From Clostridia bacterium (lineage in GTDB: Bacteria; Bacillota; Clostridia; Christensenellales; Aristaeellaceae), in NCBI GenBank assembly GCA_017410455.1, contig JAFQQT010000040.1:1-64000 (forward strand): a stretch of 64,000 bases of DNA, in the 5' to 3' direction. The translations under genes were made by a program, and so were the position numbers. Positions 52,454 through 61,615 of the stretch are shown here, piece by piece. The stretch's first letter is position 1, and every line of letters starts with the position of its first letter. A model generated the notes under the pieces. It was given only the letters and a program-made list of their open reading frames with translations. It did no database searches and had not been told where the DNA came from.

Positions 52454-52501
52454 ATTATAGCATCGATACGGAGCCAGATGTGCCGACTGCGCTCAAACGG
52501 T
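52454..52501 (-). promoter_or_regulatory. Activator-type promoter with LytTR-like half-site
   Basis: Minus-strand TATAAT (52454-52459), 17 bp from a poor -35 (CACATC, 52477-52482); half-site ACCGTTTGA (52493-52501, 8 of 9 consensus positions) ends 10 bp upstream of the -35. The 299-base gap 52352-52650 holds nothing else that I can support. Confidence 0.65.
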
Positions 52502-52650
52502 GCTTATGCATCCCGATTTCCCATCCTTTGGTACAAGCGTCTGTTTCTCCGGCATAAGCGGAATTGCATGCGTGTGAATTTGGACGCAACCGTGTTTTCC
52601 CCTTGACCGCACGTAAAACTCCCGGAGAGATTCCAGGAGCCGTATGATGC

Positions 52651-55605
52651 TTAACAGGTTTGAACAGAACGACGTTTCCGTTCCTGTGCCAAGGTAAGAA
52701 GGAGTATGGCCGTTGACACTGCACCCAGCGCAAAAGAAGAAGCCTGTGCCGCCATGAGCATCATCTGCCACCAGGGCGTCACGGGTACAATTTCACTGGC
52801 GGAGGAGAAGCCGTTCATCGCCGCACTGTAATTGGCAATCACATACAGGTAACGGTGAACTGCCTCCCGGATGGCGCTGCGGAAAGTGACGCTGGATGCG
52901 TAGCTGTCAAACTGACTCTGTGCACCAGTGGGATCCAGGAACAGATCCGTCCCCTGAACAAAGGAGTCGTAGGACATATAGGCATTCTGCCCCAGTGCCA
53001 TGTCCGTCAGCACCACGCCATCGAAGCCGAATTCACCGCGCAGGATGTCCTCCATCAGCTCGCTGCTGGCGCTTGTCCAGATGCAGCCAGCCCGGTTGAA
53101 GGAGCTCATCACGCCATGGGCATTGCCCCTGGAGGGTGCAACAGCATACTCAAAGGGTCGCAGGTAAATTTCACGAGCGCTCTGCTCGTTGAGCCAGATG
53201 CCGATGCCAATGCGGCTGTCCTCCTGATCGTTGAAAGCATAATGCTTCACATAGGGGATCACGCCCTTGGACTGCACGCCCTTGATCTCCGCTGCCACAG
53301 CCACGCCGGACAGATATGGATCCTCCGAGAAATACTCATGCGCACGTCCACCAAAGGGTGTACGGTGGATATTCACGCCGGGAACGTACATGCCCGTCAC
53401 ACCAACGTTCAGCGCATCCTCGCCCAGCGCGCCGCCGACCTTTTCGATCAGCTCCAGATTGAAGGACGCTGCCCATATGCTTTCGCTGGGGAAGGATACA
53501 TCCTCTGCGCTGTCCACCACGCCGGTGGGACCGTCCTGCGCTTTGATTTCCGGCAGTGTAACAGAGGTTACGCCCTTGCTGCCATAGCCTGCCAGCATGA
53601 CCAGATCCCGCTGTTCCTCCCAGGTCATCTGATCCAGCAGATCATCCCAGGTTTCCGCGTCATAACTTTCGCTGCGCAGCATAATGAGGCTCAGTCCATT
53701 AGAAGCGCCATAGACAGGCATTTCCGCTTCAGGATCCTCAGTAATAGCCTTCATCGTTTTCAGATCCTCGGCCATCTGCGCTGTCACGGTGAGTGTAATG
53801 GCCTCTTTGGGGAAGGTTCCTTCCCAATCGCTGCGGGATACATAGGTTACAGCATTGTCGCCGCGGCCTTCATACTTGTTGACGTCGGCAAAATCCAAGC
53901 GGTTGGTGATTTCCTCGCCGGTCTCGGAAGACACGGCATAGGTCGTGGTATCCAGGGTGATATCCTGCCCCACCAGCGATGCCAAGGCAGCATTGCCATC
54001 CTGATCCATGCCGTCTGCAACAGTTTTGCCCTTCAGGGCAAGGATGTTGTTGAGCGCATCATGGGAGGATGTACCGGTGGCCAGATAGTACTCGCCAGCT
54101 TCGAGAATGTAAGTCTTGTATCCGTTTGCGTCGTAGGTTTTGAACTGCTCTCTGTCTACCGTGATGGTCAGAGTTTGACTTTCGCCGGGCGCAAGCATTC
54201 GGGTCTTGTCAAAGCCACAAAGCTCAACTGAGGCCTTTTCCACGCCATGGGCCTTATCATACTCCGTATAGGGCTTTTGCAGATAGATCTGCACAACTTC
54301 CTTACCGGATACATCACCCGTGTTTGTAACTTTCACGGAGACCGCATAGCTGCCATCCGCCGTTTCAGCGACGGAATAGTCGCTGTACTCAAAGGCTGTG
54401 TAGCTCAAGCCATAGCCGAAGGGCCGGGAAACGACGCTTTGGTAATCGTAATGCCCTGCGCCGGGACGGCCCAGCACAATATCCTCATAGCGGGTCTCAT
54501 AGTAGCGATACCCGACATAGATGCCCTCTGTATACACGCCATACCGGGTCTGCGCGTCAGAGGACAGCAGTTCACTGTTCTGATACTTTGCGGCGTAGGT
54601 GCCAGTGGTATTTTGCAGCACCCAGGCTGCCATCGCCGGAGAGGAGAAATTGTCCTTGACATAGGTATCAGGCAGCTTGCCGGAGGGATTCACCTCGCCA
54701 ACCAGTGTCTTGGCAACCGCTGTGACGCCGCCCATGCCCACGTTGCCGACCCATAGGCAAGCATCCACATCCACCGTATAGGTCGCACCGTTGACCTCCA
54801 CCATCCAGTCATCCTGCAGGAAGGCGGTTTCAAAGACAAGCGCTGTGTTGATGAGCACCACAATTCCATCCAGCTCACCAGCCTTTTTCATGCTGGTCAG
54901 TTCGGCAAGGATCTCAATCTCCTCCGCCGTGAGGGAAAGATAGCTCCCGTCGTAGCCATCGCTCTTCTTGGTGGACAAGTCTGCGCCCTCACCGCCCAGT
55001 CGGCTGACGACGACGATGGCAGTACCGCCGGTGGTATGAATGGACGACCGTGCTTCTTCAGAGTAATCAGCCCAAGCCAATGCATTCACCTTGTAGACCG
55101 GATCGCCCTTGCGGCTGTAGGTTACAGCCTGCCGGGAGGGATTCGCAGCGTAAAAATCCCACAGGGTGGTATTGACTGCCAGTCCTGCTGTCTCCAGCGC
55201 TGTTTTCAGGTTGGTGTACTTGGTTGCATCGATCGCACCGGAGCCAGAGGAGCCATAGCTAAAGCTATATGCAGACTGCAAAACAGTGCTCACGCTGTCG
55301 CCCTTGGAAAGCGGCAGCGCGGAGTTCTTGTTTTTGAGCAGCACCATGCCCTCGGCCTCGGCCTCTTCACTGACGGCCTTGCCATAAGCTGTGACCGCTT
55401 CGGTGCCCTGATGCCCCGCTTCAAAGTAAACCGCATCATCCTGCTCGTCATCGCTTTTGACGACCTTGTAAGAGCTGGTCTTCAGGGCGAAGTTCAGGGC
55501 AGGGGCATAGGCATTTGCCACCTCGCCCACCATGGACACGACGATTGCCAGCGTCAGGAATGAGACTGCTAAAGTTCGCCACGTTCTCTTGTTCAGCCAC
55601 TTCAT
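52651..55605 (-). CDS. Membrane-anchored circularly permuted GH3 glycosidase
   Basis: 984 residues with a membrane helix at each end: N-terminal (about 12-33) and C-terminal (about 945-970, followed by a basic QERKRRS tail). Between them lie the GH3 alpha/beta domain (about 60-390; GMVLLKNKNSALPL, VSRLGGEGADLS, WVGNVGMGG, NPSGKLPDTY), Fn3-like domain (FGYGLSYTAFEYSDYSV), a linker, and the barrel (about 660-930; QDGPTGVVDS, NIHRTPFGGRAHEYFSEDPYL, YVKHYAFNDQE) with candidate nucleophile Asp868 in VVLTDMALG. The enzyme is thus tethered outside the cell. It starts 3 bases after the stop of a small four-helix membrane protein, its likely partner. Confidence 0.92.
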   Translation of the reverse strand: MKWLNKRTWRTLAVSFLTLAIVVSMVGEVANAYAPALNFALKTSSYKVVKSDDEQDDAVYFEAGHQGTEAVTAYGKAVSEEAEAEGMVLLKNKNSALPLSKGDSVSTVLQSAYSFSYGSSGSGAIDATKYTNLKTALETAGLAVNTTLWDFYAANPSRQAVTYSRKGDPVYKVNALAWADYSEEARSSIHTTGGTAIVVVSRLGGEGADLSTKKSDGYDGSYLSLTAEEIEILAELTSMKKAGELDGIVVLINTALVFETAFLQDDWMVEVNGATYTVDVDACLWVGNVGMGGVTAVAKTLVGEVNPSGKLPDTYVKDNFSSPAMAAWVLQNTTGTYAAKYQNSELLSSDAQTRYGVYTEGIYVGYRYYETRYEDIVLGRPGAGHYDYQSVVSRPFGYGLSYTAFEYSDYSVAETADGSYAVSVKVTNTGDVSGKEVVQIYLQKPYTEYDKAHGVEKASVELCGFDKTRMLAPGESQTLTITVDREQFKTYDANGYKTYILEAGEYYLATGTSSHDALNNILALKGKTVADGMDQDGNAALASLVGQDITLDTTTYAVSSETGEEITNRLDFADVNKYEGRGDNAVTYVSRSDWEGTFPKEAITLTVTAQMAEDLKTMKAITEDPEAEMPVYGASNGLSLIMLRSESYDAETWDDLLDQMTWEEQRDLVMLAGYGSKGVTSVTLPEIKAQDGPTGVVDSAEDVSFPSESIWAASFNLELIEKVGGALGEDALNVGVTGMYVPGVNIHRTPFGGRAHEYFSEDPYLSGVAVAAEIKGVQSKGVIPYVKHYAFNDQEDSRIGIGIWLNEQSAREIYLRPFEYAVAPSRGNAHGVMSSFNRAGCIWTSASSELMEDILRGEFGFDGVVLTDMALGQNAYMSYDSFVQGTDLFLDPTGAQSQFDSYASSVTFRSAIREAVHRYLYVIANYSAAMNGFSSASEIVPVTPWWQMMLMAAQASSFALGAVSTAILLLTLAQERKRRSVQTC

Positions 55606-55608
55606 TGC

Positions 55609-56061
55609 TTACGCCTCCTTCCCGGTCGGATCGGTGTGCCAGCCCAATTCCTGCTTCTGCAGGATGGCAGAAATCAGTGTGCACACCCATGCCAGCAGCC
55701 CGAAAATGACCGTCAGGATGAAGCCGATGCTGAATTGGTTGCCGTCGATCCCCACCAGCACATTGGAGATGTAGGAGGCCTCATAGAAGAGGAATTCCAA
55801 CCATGTCCACAGGCTGAGGAGGTACAGTCCATACTTGCCATTCTTGACCTCAAAGAGTACAAGCAGAACACCGATATCGATGCATATGCTCTCCATCACG
55901 ATCACCTTGGTGGACAGAACAGGGGTGAACGTGGAGATCCCGGTCAGAGCGTAAGCGATCAGCATCGCAGCTGAAAAAGCTACACCCAGTGCAATGAATA
56001 AAAACGGAATGCTTCTCTTGTGCCGGATCATGTGCCCGATCCGCTCCATGAAAGCGTGCAT
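55609..56061 (-). CDS. Small four-helix membrane protein paired with the tethered GH3
   Basis: 150 residues with four membrane helices (about 20-42, 50-72, 79-98, 112-135). No named family recognised. ATG at 56061 with AAGGAGG at 10 bases; a TTG three codons upstream is in frame. The stop lies 3 bases before the start of the membrane GH3, so translation is coupled. It may help insert, hold or regulate that enzyme. It comes 60 bases after the secreted CBM-like gene and likely shares the transcript from 61.2 kb. Confidence 0.7.
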   Translation of the reverse strand: MHAFMERIGHMIRHKRSIPFLFIALGVAFSAAMLIAYALTGISTFTPVLSTKVIVMESICIDIGVLLVLFEVKNGKYGLYLLSLWTWLEFLFYEASYISNVLVGIDGNQFSIGFILTVIFGLLAWVCTLISAILQKQELGWHTDPTGKEA

Positions 56062-56121
56062 TATGGTCAATCCTCCTTACATGATCCGGCCTGAAAAAAC
56101 AACATTCAGGTCAGAAGCGCA

Positions 56122-56790
56122 TCAGTTGACATACGCCGGGTTGTAGGTGATGGGCGTGATCACACCGTCGGTATACAGGATCAGGCAGTCTACCAGAGGC
56201 GCTGCAGCCTTCATCGTGCCGCCCACACCCTTGATGTCGTTGTTGATCAGCAGCTCCACGGCATTGTAGCCCTTTTTGATGGAAACATTCTCCACCACGA
56301 GGTAGTCCTGAAAGTCCATGACCCGGCTGGAAAATTCACTATAGGACTCAATGGTCAGCGGGAAGTCGAACTGCTGCTCATATGCCTCGGCATCCTCGTC
56401 GTAATTGATGCCCACGATCAGCTGGTCGCCCTTGACGTTGATGCTGTTATACTGGGCAGACAGACGCAGCACGATGGTCAGATCATCGATGTCCTCAGCG
56501 GCTTCAAATTCAAAGCTCAGGTATGCGCCGGGATAGTACAGCCAGCTGACATAATAGCCGTTGGAGGCCGTCTTTGAGTCGGTGTCGTCGCCGGTGATCA
56601 TACCCGTACCCGTCGTCGAACCGGAATAGCCGCTGCCATACTTGTTCTCCAGGTTGGTCAGTTCCGCTTCCAGCACGTAGACATTGGGCTGGGCTTCTTC
56701 AGCCGGTGCAGCTGCTTCACCCTCCGCAAGTGCAGCGCTGCCGAGCAGCAGCAGGGCACAGAATAAGGACAGAATCCACTTGCATTTCAT
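56122..56790 (-). CDS. Secreted CBM6/35-like protein paired with the giant GH3
   Basis: 222 residues: signal peptide (about 1-22), short Ala/Glu linker, then one beta-sandwich (about 35-222) that begins YVLEAELTNLENKYGSGYSG and has SNGYYVSWLYYPGAYLSFEF, LRLSAQYNSI and a VSIKKGYNAVELLIN strand: the E-A-E and Y-x-x-G-A-x-x-x-F pattern of CBM6/35 modules. It probably binds a glycan at the surface. ATG at 56790 has GGTGG 8 bases upstream; 56796 is an alternative. Unlike the two family-A partners it has a recognisable CBM, but it holds the same place after a permuted GH3 and a hairpin. Confidence 0.78.
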   Translation of the reverse strand: MKCKWILSLFCALLLLGSAALAEGEAAAPAEEAQPNVYVLEAELTNLENKYGSGYSGSTTGTGMITGDDTDSKTASNGYYVSWLYYPGAYLSFEFEAAEDIDDLTIVLRLSAQYNSINVKGDQLIVGINYDEDAEAYEQQFDFPLTIESYSEFSSRVMDFQDYLVVENVSIKKGYNAVELLINNDIKGVGGTMKAAAPLVDCLILYTDGVITPITYNPAYVN

Positions 56791-56822
56791 ACTCATTTCC
56801 ACCTTCCGGAAAAATTCAGCTT

Positions 56823-56869
56823 GCCGTTGGACGCTGCGAAGCATCTCAGCCTCAGCAGCGCCCAACGGC
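56823..56869 (-). terminator. Hairpin between the giant GH3 and its CBM-like partner
   Basis: GCCGTTGG plus CGCTGC (56823-56837) pairs with GCAGCG plus CCAACGGC (56855-56869), one bulge. On the minus strand it is followed by AAGCTGAATTTTT, so partial termination is possible. Confidence 0.65.
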
Positions 56870-56916
56870 GTGATTAAGTCATCTGGGTCAAGTCCCGATG
56901 TCAAGTCAATTTGGAC

Positions 56917-59900
56917 TTATTTGCCCCAGGTCACGGAGATCTGGCCATCCGCAGCGGTCCACACACCGGTCTCGTTCGCGCCAGCGATGGGGCCGGCAGC
57001 GCCAACGACCAGCTGAGTGGTGCCGTCAGCCTTCAGGTGCAGAGTCATCTCCACGCTGAAGGGAGCATTAGGATCGCCCATGGCAAGGGAGTAAGTGTAC
57101 TGGTCGCCCTCCTGAGCCTCCGCCTTGGAAGCGGTGGTCTTGAAGAGCTGGTGCTCGCCGATGGACCAGGAGAAGGTCTCTGCGCCCTCTGCGAAGGTCA
57201 CATCCTCAGGCACGACCTCGAAGCCGGCCATGCCGCCGCCACCAGGCATACCGCCGCCCATGCCGCCGCTGGAGACCTCGATCTCCTTATTCTCCTCCAG
57301 CTCTTCGTTCATGTCGGGGGTAGGCACGCCGTCCTCGTTGACGAGCAGCTTGTAGGTCCAGGTCAGGAAGCGGTTGAAGGGCTGCTTGTCATCGTTGACC
57401 AGGTCGGAGCAGACCCAGCCGTCGATCAGCACATGGATGGTCATCTTGTACTGGCCGTTCTCGGTGGGCACGCCGGAAAGGGTCGCCGTGGCAGGATCGA
57501 AGGTCATGCCCGCAGGAACGTCGCCCTCGATGGTGTATTCAGCGGTGTACAGGGGCGTCTTCACGCCGTTCTCGTCCACGGTGTAAGTGCTCTTGGCCTC
57601 GCCGGAGAGGTCGAAGACCAGCTTGGCTTCGCTGCCCTTGACGAAGGTACGCTCCTCAGCGGTGAACTCGGGCAGCTTGGTCAGGGAGTGACCATTCAGG
57701 TTGGTCAGGGCATTGGACTCGATGTAGAGGATGCGGGCCGCGAGCATGCGCAGGTAGTACCACTGGCTGTAGCTCTCGACCTCTTCGCCGCGGTAACCGC
57801 CCTTGACGTTCTCGTCCGCCACAGAGCCGCGGTCGTTGTACATCACGGTTGTGGTGGCAAAGTCGTCGCCGTAGAAGTCATACTCGGTGTCCCACGCGCC
57901 GGTGTAGGCGTAGAACTTGCCGGTCTCCGCGTCATAGCGGCCGGAGATGGCAGGAATACGGCCATTCAGAGGCAGCGGCACGACGAAGGAGCGCATCATG
58001 CTGGCCATGGTGGTGCAGCGGGAGAAGCCAGAGTAGCCGTCGGTGATGAAGAAGCCGTTCCAGCCCCACTGATCCACGACCATGCCTTCCATCAGGCGGT
58101 TGTTGGAGGAGGTGGGCACGCCGCAGAAGCGAGCAAAGCCAGTCATGGAGGAGGAAGAACCGCCCTCCTGCATGCACATCTGGAAGACCTTGAAGTAGAT
58201 CTGACGGGCAGCCTGCTCAGAGAGCCAGACCATGTTCTCCATGCCGTCGCGGCAGGTTTCCTGATCATTCAGGGCAAAGTGCTTGATGTAGCAGGTCACG
58301 CCCATGGCTTCCATGCCGCCGGTCAGGCCAGCGGCCATGTAGCCGCCTACCAGGCCGTCCTGGGACATGTACTCGTAGTTACGGCCGGAGAAGGGGCTGC
58401 GGTGGGTATCCATTTCGGGGCCGCCCCAGGCAGACCAGCCATTGTACAGGCTCAGATTGCCGCGAACCTGACCGATCTCGTAGGCCAGATCGGTATTCCA
58501 GGTGGCGGTGATGGTAGGCGCATCCACCCACAGGAAGGTATCGCCGTTGTTGTTGTAGCTGTCCTTCTGCTGGTTGGCAGCCTTGCCGATATTGGGCAGG
58601 CCGGTAGAGCGCCACATATTGGTGTTCTTGCGGATGAGGGTGGTCATTTCCTCCACGGTGAGCTGGTTCATGAACTCGTTCCACTCATCGGTGAGGGTGC
58701 CGTCCTCATCAAACAGCTCCTTGCCGGACATGTCGGACAGCACGATGGCATAGGTGCCAGTCTCCTCGTCCACCACGCCGGTTCCCTGAGCCCAGCCCTC
58801 AGCGATGGCTTCGTCAGCGGTGTGGTAGGTCTCGTCGCCCTCAATGTCGGCAGCGGAGAACTGGTTCCAGTAATCCAGGTGCGCAACGTAGCTCTCGGAG
58901 AGCACCAGATCGCCCTCGGTGGGAGTCTCGGGGAAGTAGGTCAGGAAGGTGTCGCGGGTCAGGAGGATTTCCTTGCTCTCGCCGTCCGCCATCAGATTTT
59001 CGGTACGGAGGGAATTGAAGATCTGGTAGTGATCCTCGTCGGTGTCCGCAGCCCAGACGTTGCCGTTCACGTTTTCGCTGTCCTCGTAGGACTCGGAGAA
59101 GATGGCTTCGCTGTTCTTGCCGGAGAAGTCGTCCAGCACCAGGCGGGCAGCGCCCTTGGAGCCAGTCTCAGCAGTCTCGGCCAGCGTAAAGCGAACCTCG
59201 GCGTATTCATCGGTGGTGTCAGCCAGGTCGGTAGCCATGTCATAGTGAGAGGTGTTCATCGCGCGGATGATCCACTCGCCGGTTTCCATGGTGTAGCCGG
59301 TCACGCCCTCGCTGTAAGCGTCGGCGTAATCAAAGGGCACCATGTCCTGCACGTTGACGCTGACCAGAACGGTCTCACTCTCGCCGGGCTGGATGACGCC
59401 GGACTTGCCGAAGCCTGCCAGCGCCACGAAGGACTTCTGCAGCTTCGCAGTTTCGGTGTTATAGGGAGCGGTAACGTAGATCTGCACGACTTCCTTGCCA
59501 GCCATGTCGCCGGTGTTGGTGACAGTCACGGGAATGACGATGGTCTTGACCTTGGCGGGCTTGCCATCGGAGGAGGACAGGTTCTCCGCCGTCATATCGG
59601 TGGCGATGTTGAAGCCCTCTACCAGGGTATCGTCAGCAGATTCCAGCGCGCCGCCGTAAGCGGTGATGGCGTCCGCATCAATGTTCAGGCTGAAGGTAGT
59701 GTAAGAGAGGCCGGAGCCGAACGCGAAGGTCACGTTCTTCTTCCACCATTCACCGGCAGCGTAGGCAGCTTTCTCCTCGACGGTCTCGCCGGGAGCGTCT
59801 GCACGAGACACGGTGTGCACCACGCCGTTGCCCTGATACTGGACGGTCTCATTTTCCAGCAGAGCCTCGTACAGGGAAGCGTAGAGGGTCTCCCAGTAGG

Positions 59901-61116
59901 CATAGCCGAGGTAGATGTCTTCCTCGTAGTCAGTGCCATAGTAGGCGTTCTGGTTGTGCGAGCCGTAGGTGATGGTGGTCTCGCCGCGCTCGAGGTAATC
60001 GTCGTAGTTGCCGTTGCCTTCGTAGGCGGTGACCGTCGTGCCGTATTCGCCGACATAGTAGATGTTCTGGCTGCCGGTCTGGGCGTTCCAGGCAAAGTTG
60101 TTCCAGGTGGGATCTGCAGTGAAGTCGGTGTTCCACTCATCGACCAGACGGCCGGAGGGATTGGTCAGACCCGCCAGGATCGTGCCCACGACAAAGTGGC
60201 CGGTTTCGCCGCCGCGGCCCATCAGCAGGATGCCGTTGATGCGCTCATCCTCGCGCAGGTCGTAGCATTCCATGGCGTTGGAGGTATTCAGTACCACGAT
60301 GACCTTCTCGCAGCTCTTGGCCACATAGTCGATCAGAGCCTCCTCCGCATCGGTCAGCTGGAGGTAGTGCTTGTACTCCGTCCCGTTCTCGTCGTAGTTG
60401 GCGCTGGTGCCAGCAACCTGATAGGAGGCGGAAGAGCCCATGGGGCCGCCACCGCGTCCGCTGCTCTGCGCTGCCGCCACGACTTCGCCGGTGTACAGCG
60501 CATCATGCTCGTACTTAGAGGGCTGCTCGCCGTACATGCCGTCGTTGATTTCAGGAGTGACCATGTCCAGGTCTGCACCTTCGCCGCCGTAGCGAGCCAG
60601 GACGATCACGCCAACCTCGCTGTATTCAGCGATGGAGGCTGCGGCTTCCGCAGAAAACTCCAGCGTCTCCTTGCCGCAGTCGCCGGTGGAGAAGCCCTTG
60701 GCAGCGTAGAAATCTGCCATGGTAGGATTGACGTTAAAGCCAGCCGCAGTCAGGCCGTCATAGATCGGGCCGCGCTCGCTGACAGTGAAGTCGGTATGCT
60801 GCTTGTACGCGCTGTTGCTGGTGGGGCCCGCAACAGTCGTAGAAGAAGCGATACCGAATACACTGACCCTCTCCGAACCGGTCAGGGGCAGCGTGCCATC
60901 GTTCTTCAGCAGTACCTGTCCTTCCTCTGCAGTCTGCGTATTCACTTCGCCGACATGCTCCAGAAGCTCTGCGTAGCTGTCAAAGCGGGAATAATACTTG
61001 CCTTCTGCTTCAAGCACAGCGGCAGAAGCAGGACTCACAGCCGTCAGACACATGATCAGCGCCAGCACAGCTGCTGTAATGGTTCTTCTCAGGTGGTTTC
61101 CAGTATACTTGCTCAT
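56917..61116 (-). CDS. Giant secreted circularly permuted GH3 glycosidase
   Basis: 1399 residues, far longer than typical GH3. Signal peptide (about 1-33); alpha/beta domain (about 65-440; QVLLKNDGTLPL, LARYGGEGADLD, MGRGGETGHF, NPSGRLVDEWN) with a large insert that carries AAAQSSGRGGGPMG; Fn3-like domain (about 490-640; FGSGLSYTTF, VTVTNTGDMAGKEVVQIYV); linker; barrel (about 780-1130; DTHRSPFSGRNYEYMSQDG, YIKHFALNDQE) with candidate nucleophile Asp1026 in FFITDGYSGFS; an Ig-like putative domain (about 1150-1260); a Gly/Met-rich linker (SSGGMGGGMPGGGGMAG); and a final beta domain of about 100 residues. ATG at 61116 follows AAGGAGG. Promoter at 61223 with LytTR-like sites upstream. Confidence 0.92.
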   Translation of the reverse strand: MSKYTGNHLRRTITAAVLALIMCLTAVSPASAAVLEAEGKYYSRFDSYAELLEHVGEVNTQTAEEGQVLLKNDGTLPLTGSERVSVFGIASSTTVAGPTSNSAYKQHTDFTVSERGPIYDGLTAAGFNVNPTMADFYAAKGFSTGDCGKETLEFSAEAAASIAEYSEVGVIVLARYGGEGADLDMVTPEINDGMYGEQPSKYEHDALYTGEVVAAAQSSGRGGGPMGSSASYQVAGTSANYDENGTEYKHYLQLTDAEEALIDYVAKSCEKVIVVLNTSNAMECYDLREDERINGILLMGRGGETGHFVVGTILAGLTNPSGRLVDEWNTDFTADPTWNNFAWNAQTGSQNIYYVGEYGTTVTAYEGNGNYDDYLERGETTITYGSHNQNAYYGTDYEEDIYLGYAYWETLYASLYEALLENETVQYQGNGVVHTVSRADAPGETVEEKAAYAAGEWWKKNVTFAFGSGLSYTTFSLNIDADAITAYGGALESADDTLVEGFNIATDMTAENLSSSDGKPAKVKTIVIPVTVTNTGDMAGKEVVQIYVTAPYNTETAKLQKSFVALAGFGKSGVIQPGESETVLVSVNVQDMVPFDYADAYSEGVTGYTMETGEWIIRAMNTSHYDMATDLADTTDEYAEVRFTLAETAETGSKGAARLVLDDFSGKNSEAIFSESYEDSENVNGNVWAADTDEDHYQIFNSLRTENLMADGESKEILLTRDTFLTYFPETPTEGDLVLSESYVAHLDYWNQFSAADIEGDETYHTADEAIAEGWAQGTGVVDEETGTYAIVLSDMSGKELFDEDGTLTDEWNEFMNQLTVEEMTTLIRKNTNMWRSTGLPNIGKAANQQKDSYNNNGDTFLWVDAPTITATWNTDLAYEIGQVRGNLSLYNGWSAWGGPEMDTHRSPFSGRNYEYMSQDGLVGGYMAAGLTGGMEAMGVTCYIKHFALNDQETCRDGMENMVWLSEQAARQIYFKVFQMCMQEGGSSSSMTGFARFCGVPTSSNNRLMEGMVVDQWGWNGFFITDGYSGFSRCTTMASMMRSFVVPLPLNGRIPAISGRYDAETGKFYAYTGAWDTEYDFYGDDFATTTVMYNDRGSVADENVKGGYRGEEVESYSQWYYLRMLAARILYIESNALTNLNGHSLTKLPEFTAEERTFVKGSEAKLVFDLSGEAKSTYTVDENGVKTPLYTAEYTIEGDVPAGMTFDPATATLSGVPTENGQYKMTIHVLIDGWVCSDLVNDDKQPFNRFLTWTYKLLVNEDGVPTPDMNEELEENKEIEVSSGGMGGGMPGGGGMAGFEVVPEDVTFAEGAETFSWSIGEHQLFKTTASKAEAQEGDQYTYSLAMGDPNAPFSVEMTLHLKADGTTQLVVGAAGPIAGANETGVWTAADGQISVTWGK

Positions 61117-61222
61117 ATTTACCTCCTTACTCATATCAAACGGATCCATCTGGAAAACTGGGGGCAGTTGCAGCACCTCCCTTTCTTTATAAGCTCCCAT
61201 TTCCAGACTATATGCTAATTTG

Positions 61223-61310
61223 ATTTTATCGGAGAAGATAACCACGGGCAAGCGACCAGGAATGAACAGCTCTTCCCCGGAACAAGAAACGAAAATGTAG
61301 AACGAACGGT
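61223..61310 (-). promoter_or_regulatory. Promoter of the giant GH3 operon with LytTR-like sites
   Basis: Minus-strand TTGCCC (61246-61251), a 17-bp spacer and TAAAAT (61223-61228). Half-site GCTGTTCAT (61262-61270, 7 of 9) ends 10 bp upstream of the -35. A perfect half-site ACCGTTCGT (61302-61310), identical to one of the 46-kb boxes, lies further up. Confidence 0.65.
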
Positions 61311-61357
61311 CCATTTATGGCACAAGCAAAAGTATCATTCGTCTGCAAGCAGCATAA

Positions 61358-61615
61358 ACGGTACTCCATTTCCTCGAGGCCCTCAACCGGCAGAAGCCTG
61401 ACACACTCGAGTCCTTCACGGCCATCTGGTACAGGCACAACTCAGAGGCCGGGTACTACTGGGAGATGCTGGCTCGCCACCACTACGACCACAGCCGCTA
61501 CCACCTGCTGAACCTGCATGCGGCCTTTTCCCTCGAGCGGCCTGCGCGAACCATCGAGTTCCGGGCTTTCAACGGCACACTCCACGCCGGGAAGATGAAT
61601 TCGTCCGCCTGGTGA
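61358..61615 (+). pseudogene. C-terminal remnant of an amidoligase-family protein
   Basis: Between in-frame stops at 61355 and 61613 the frame reads FLEALNRQKPDTLESFTAIW, YWEMLARHHYDHSRYHLLN and RTIEFRAFNGTLHAGK. The last phrase is the hallmark of putative amidoligases (Amidoligase_2) found in Firmicute mobile elements. No start codon or N-terminal ATP-grasp part is present. The homology stops at about 61592, where the sequence changes into a recombinase in another frame. It is a broken piece, not an active gene. Confidence 0.7.

Noticed and set aside
56911-61218. A 1435-codon open frame on the plus strand, antisense to the giant GH3 gene
   Set aside because: Its product is a low-complexity His/Gly/Val/Ala string that mirrors GC-rich codon bias of the opposite strand. 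The minus-strand frame has a signal peptide, GH3 domains and a good ribosome site.
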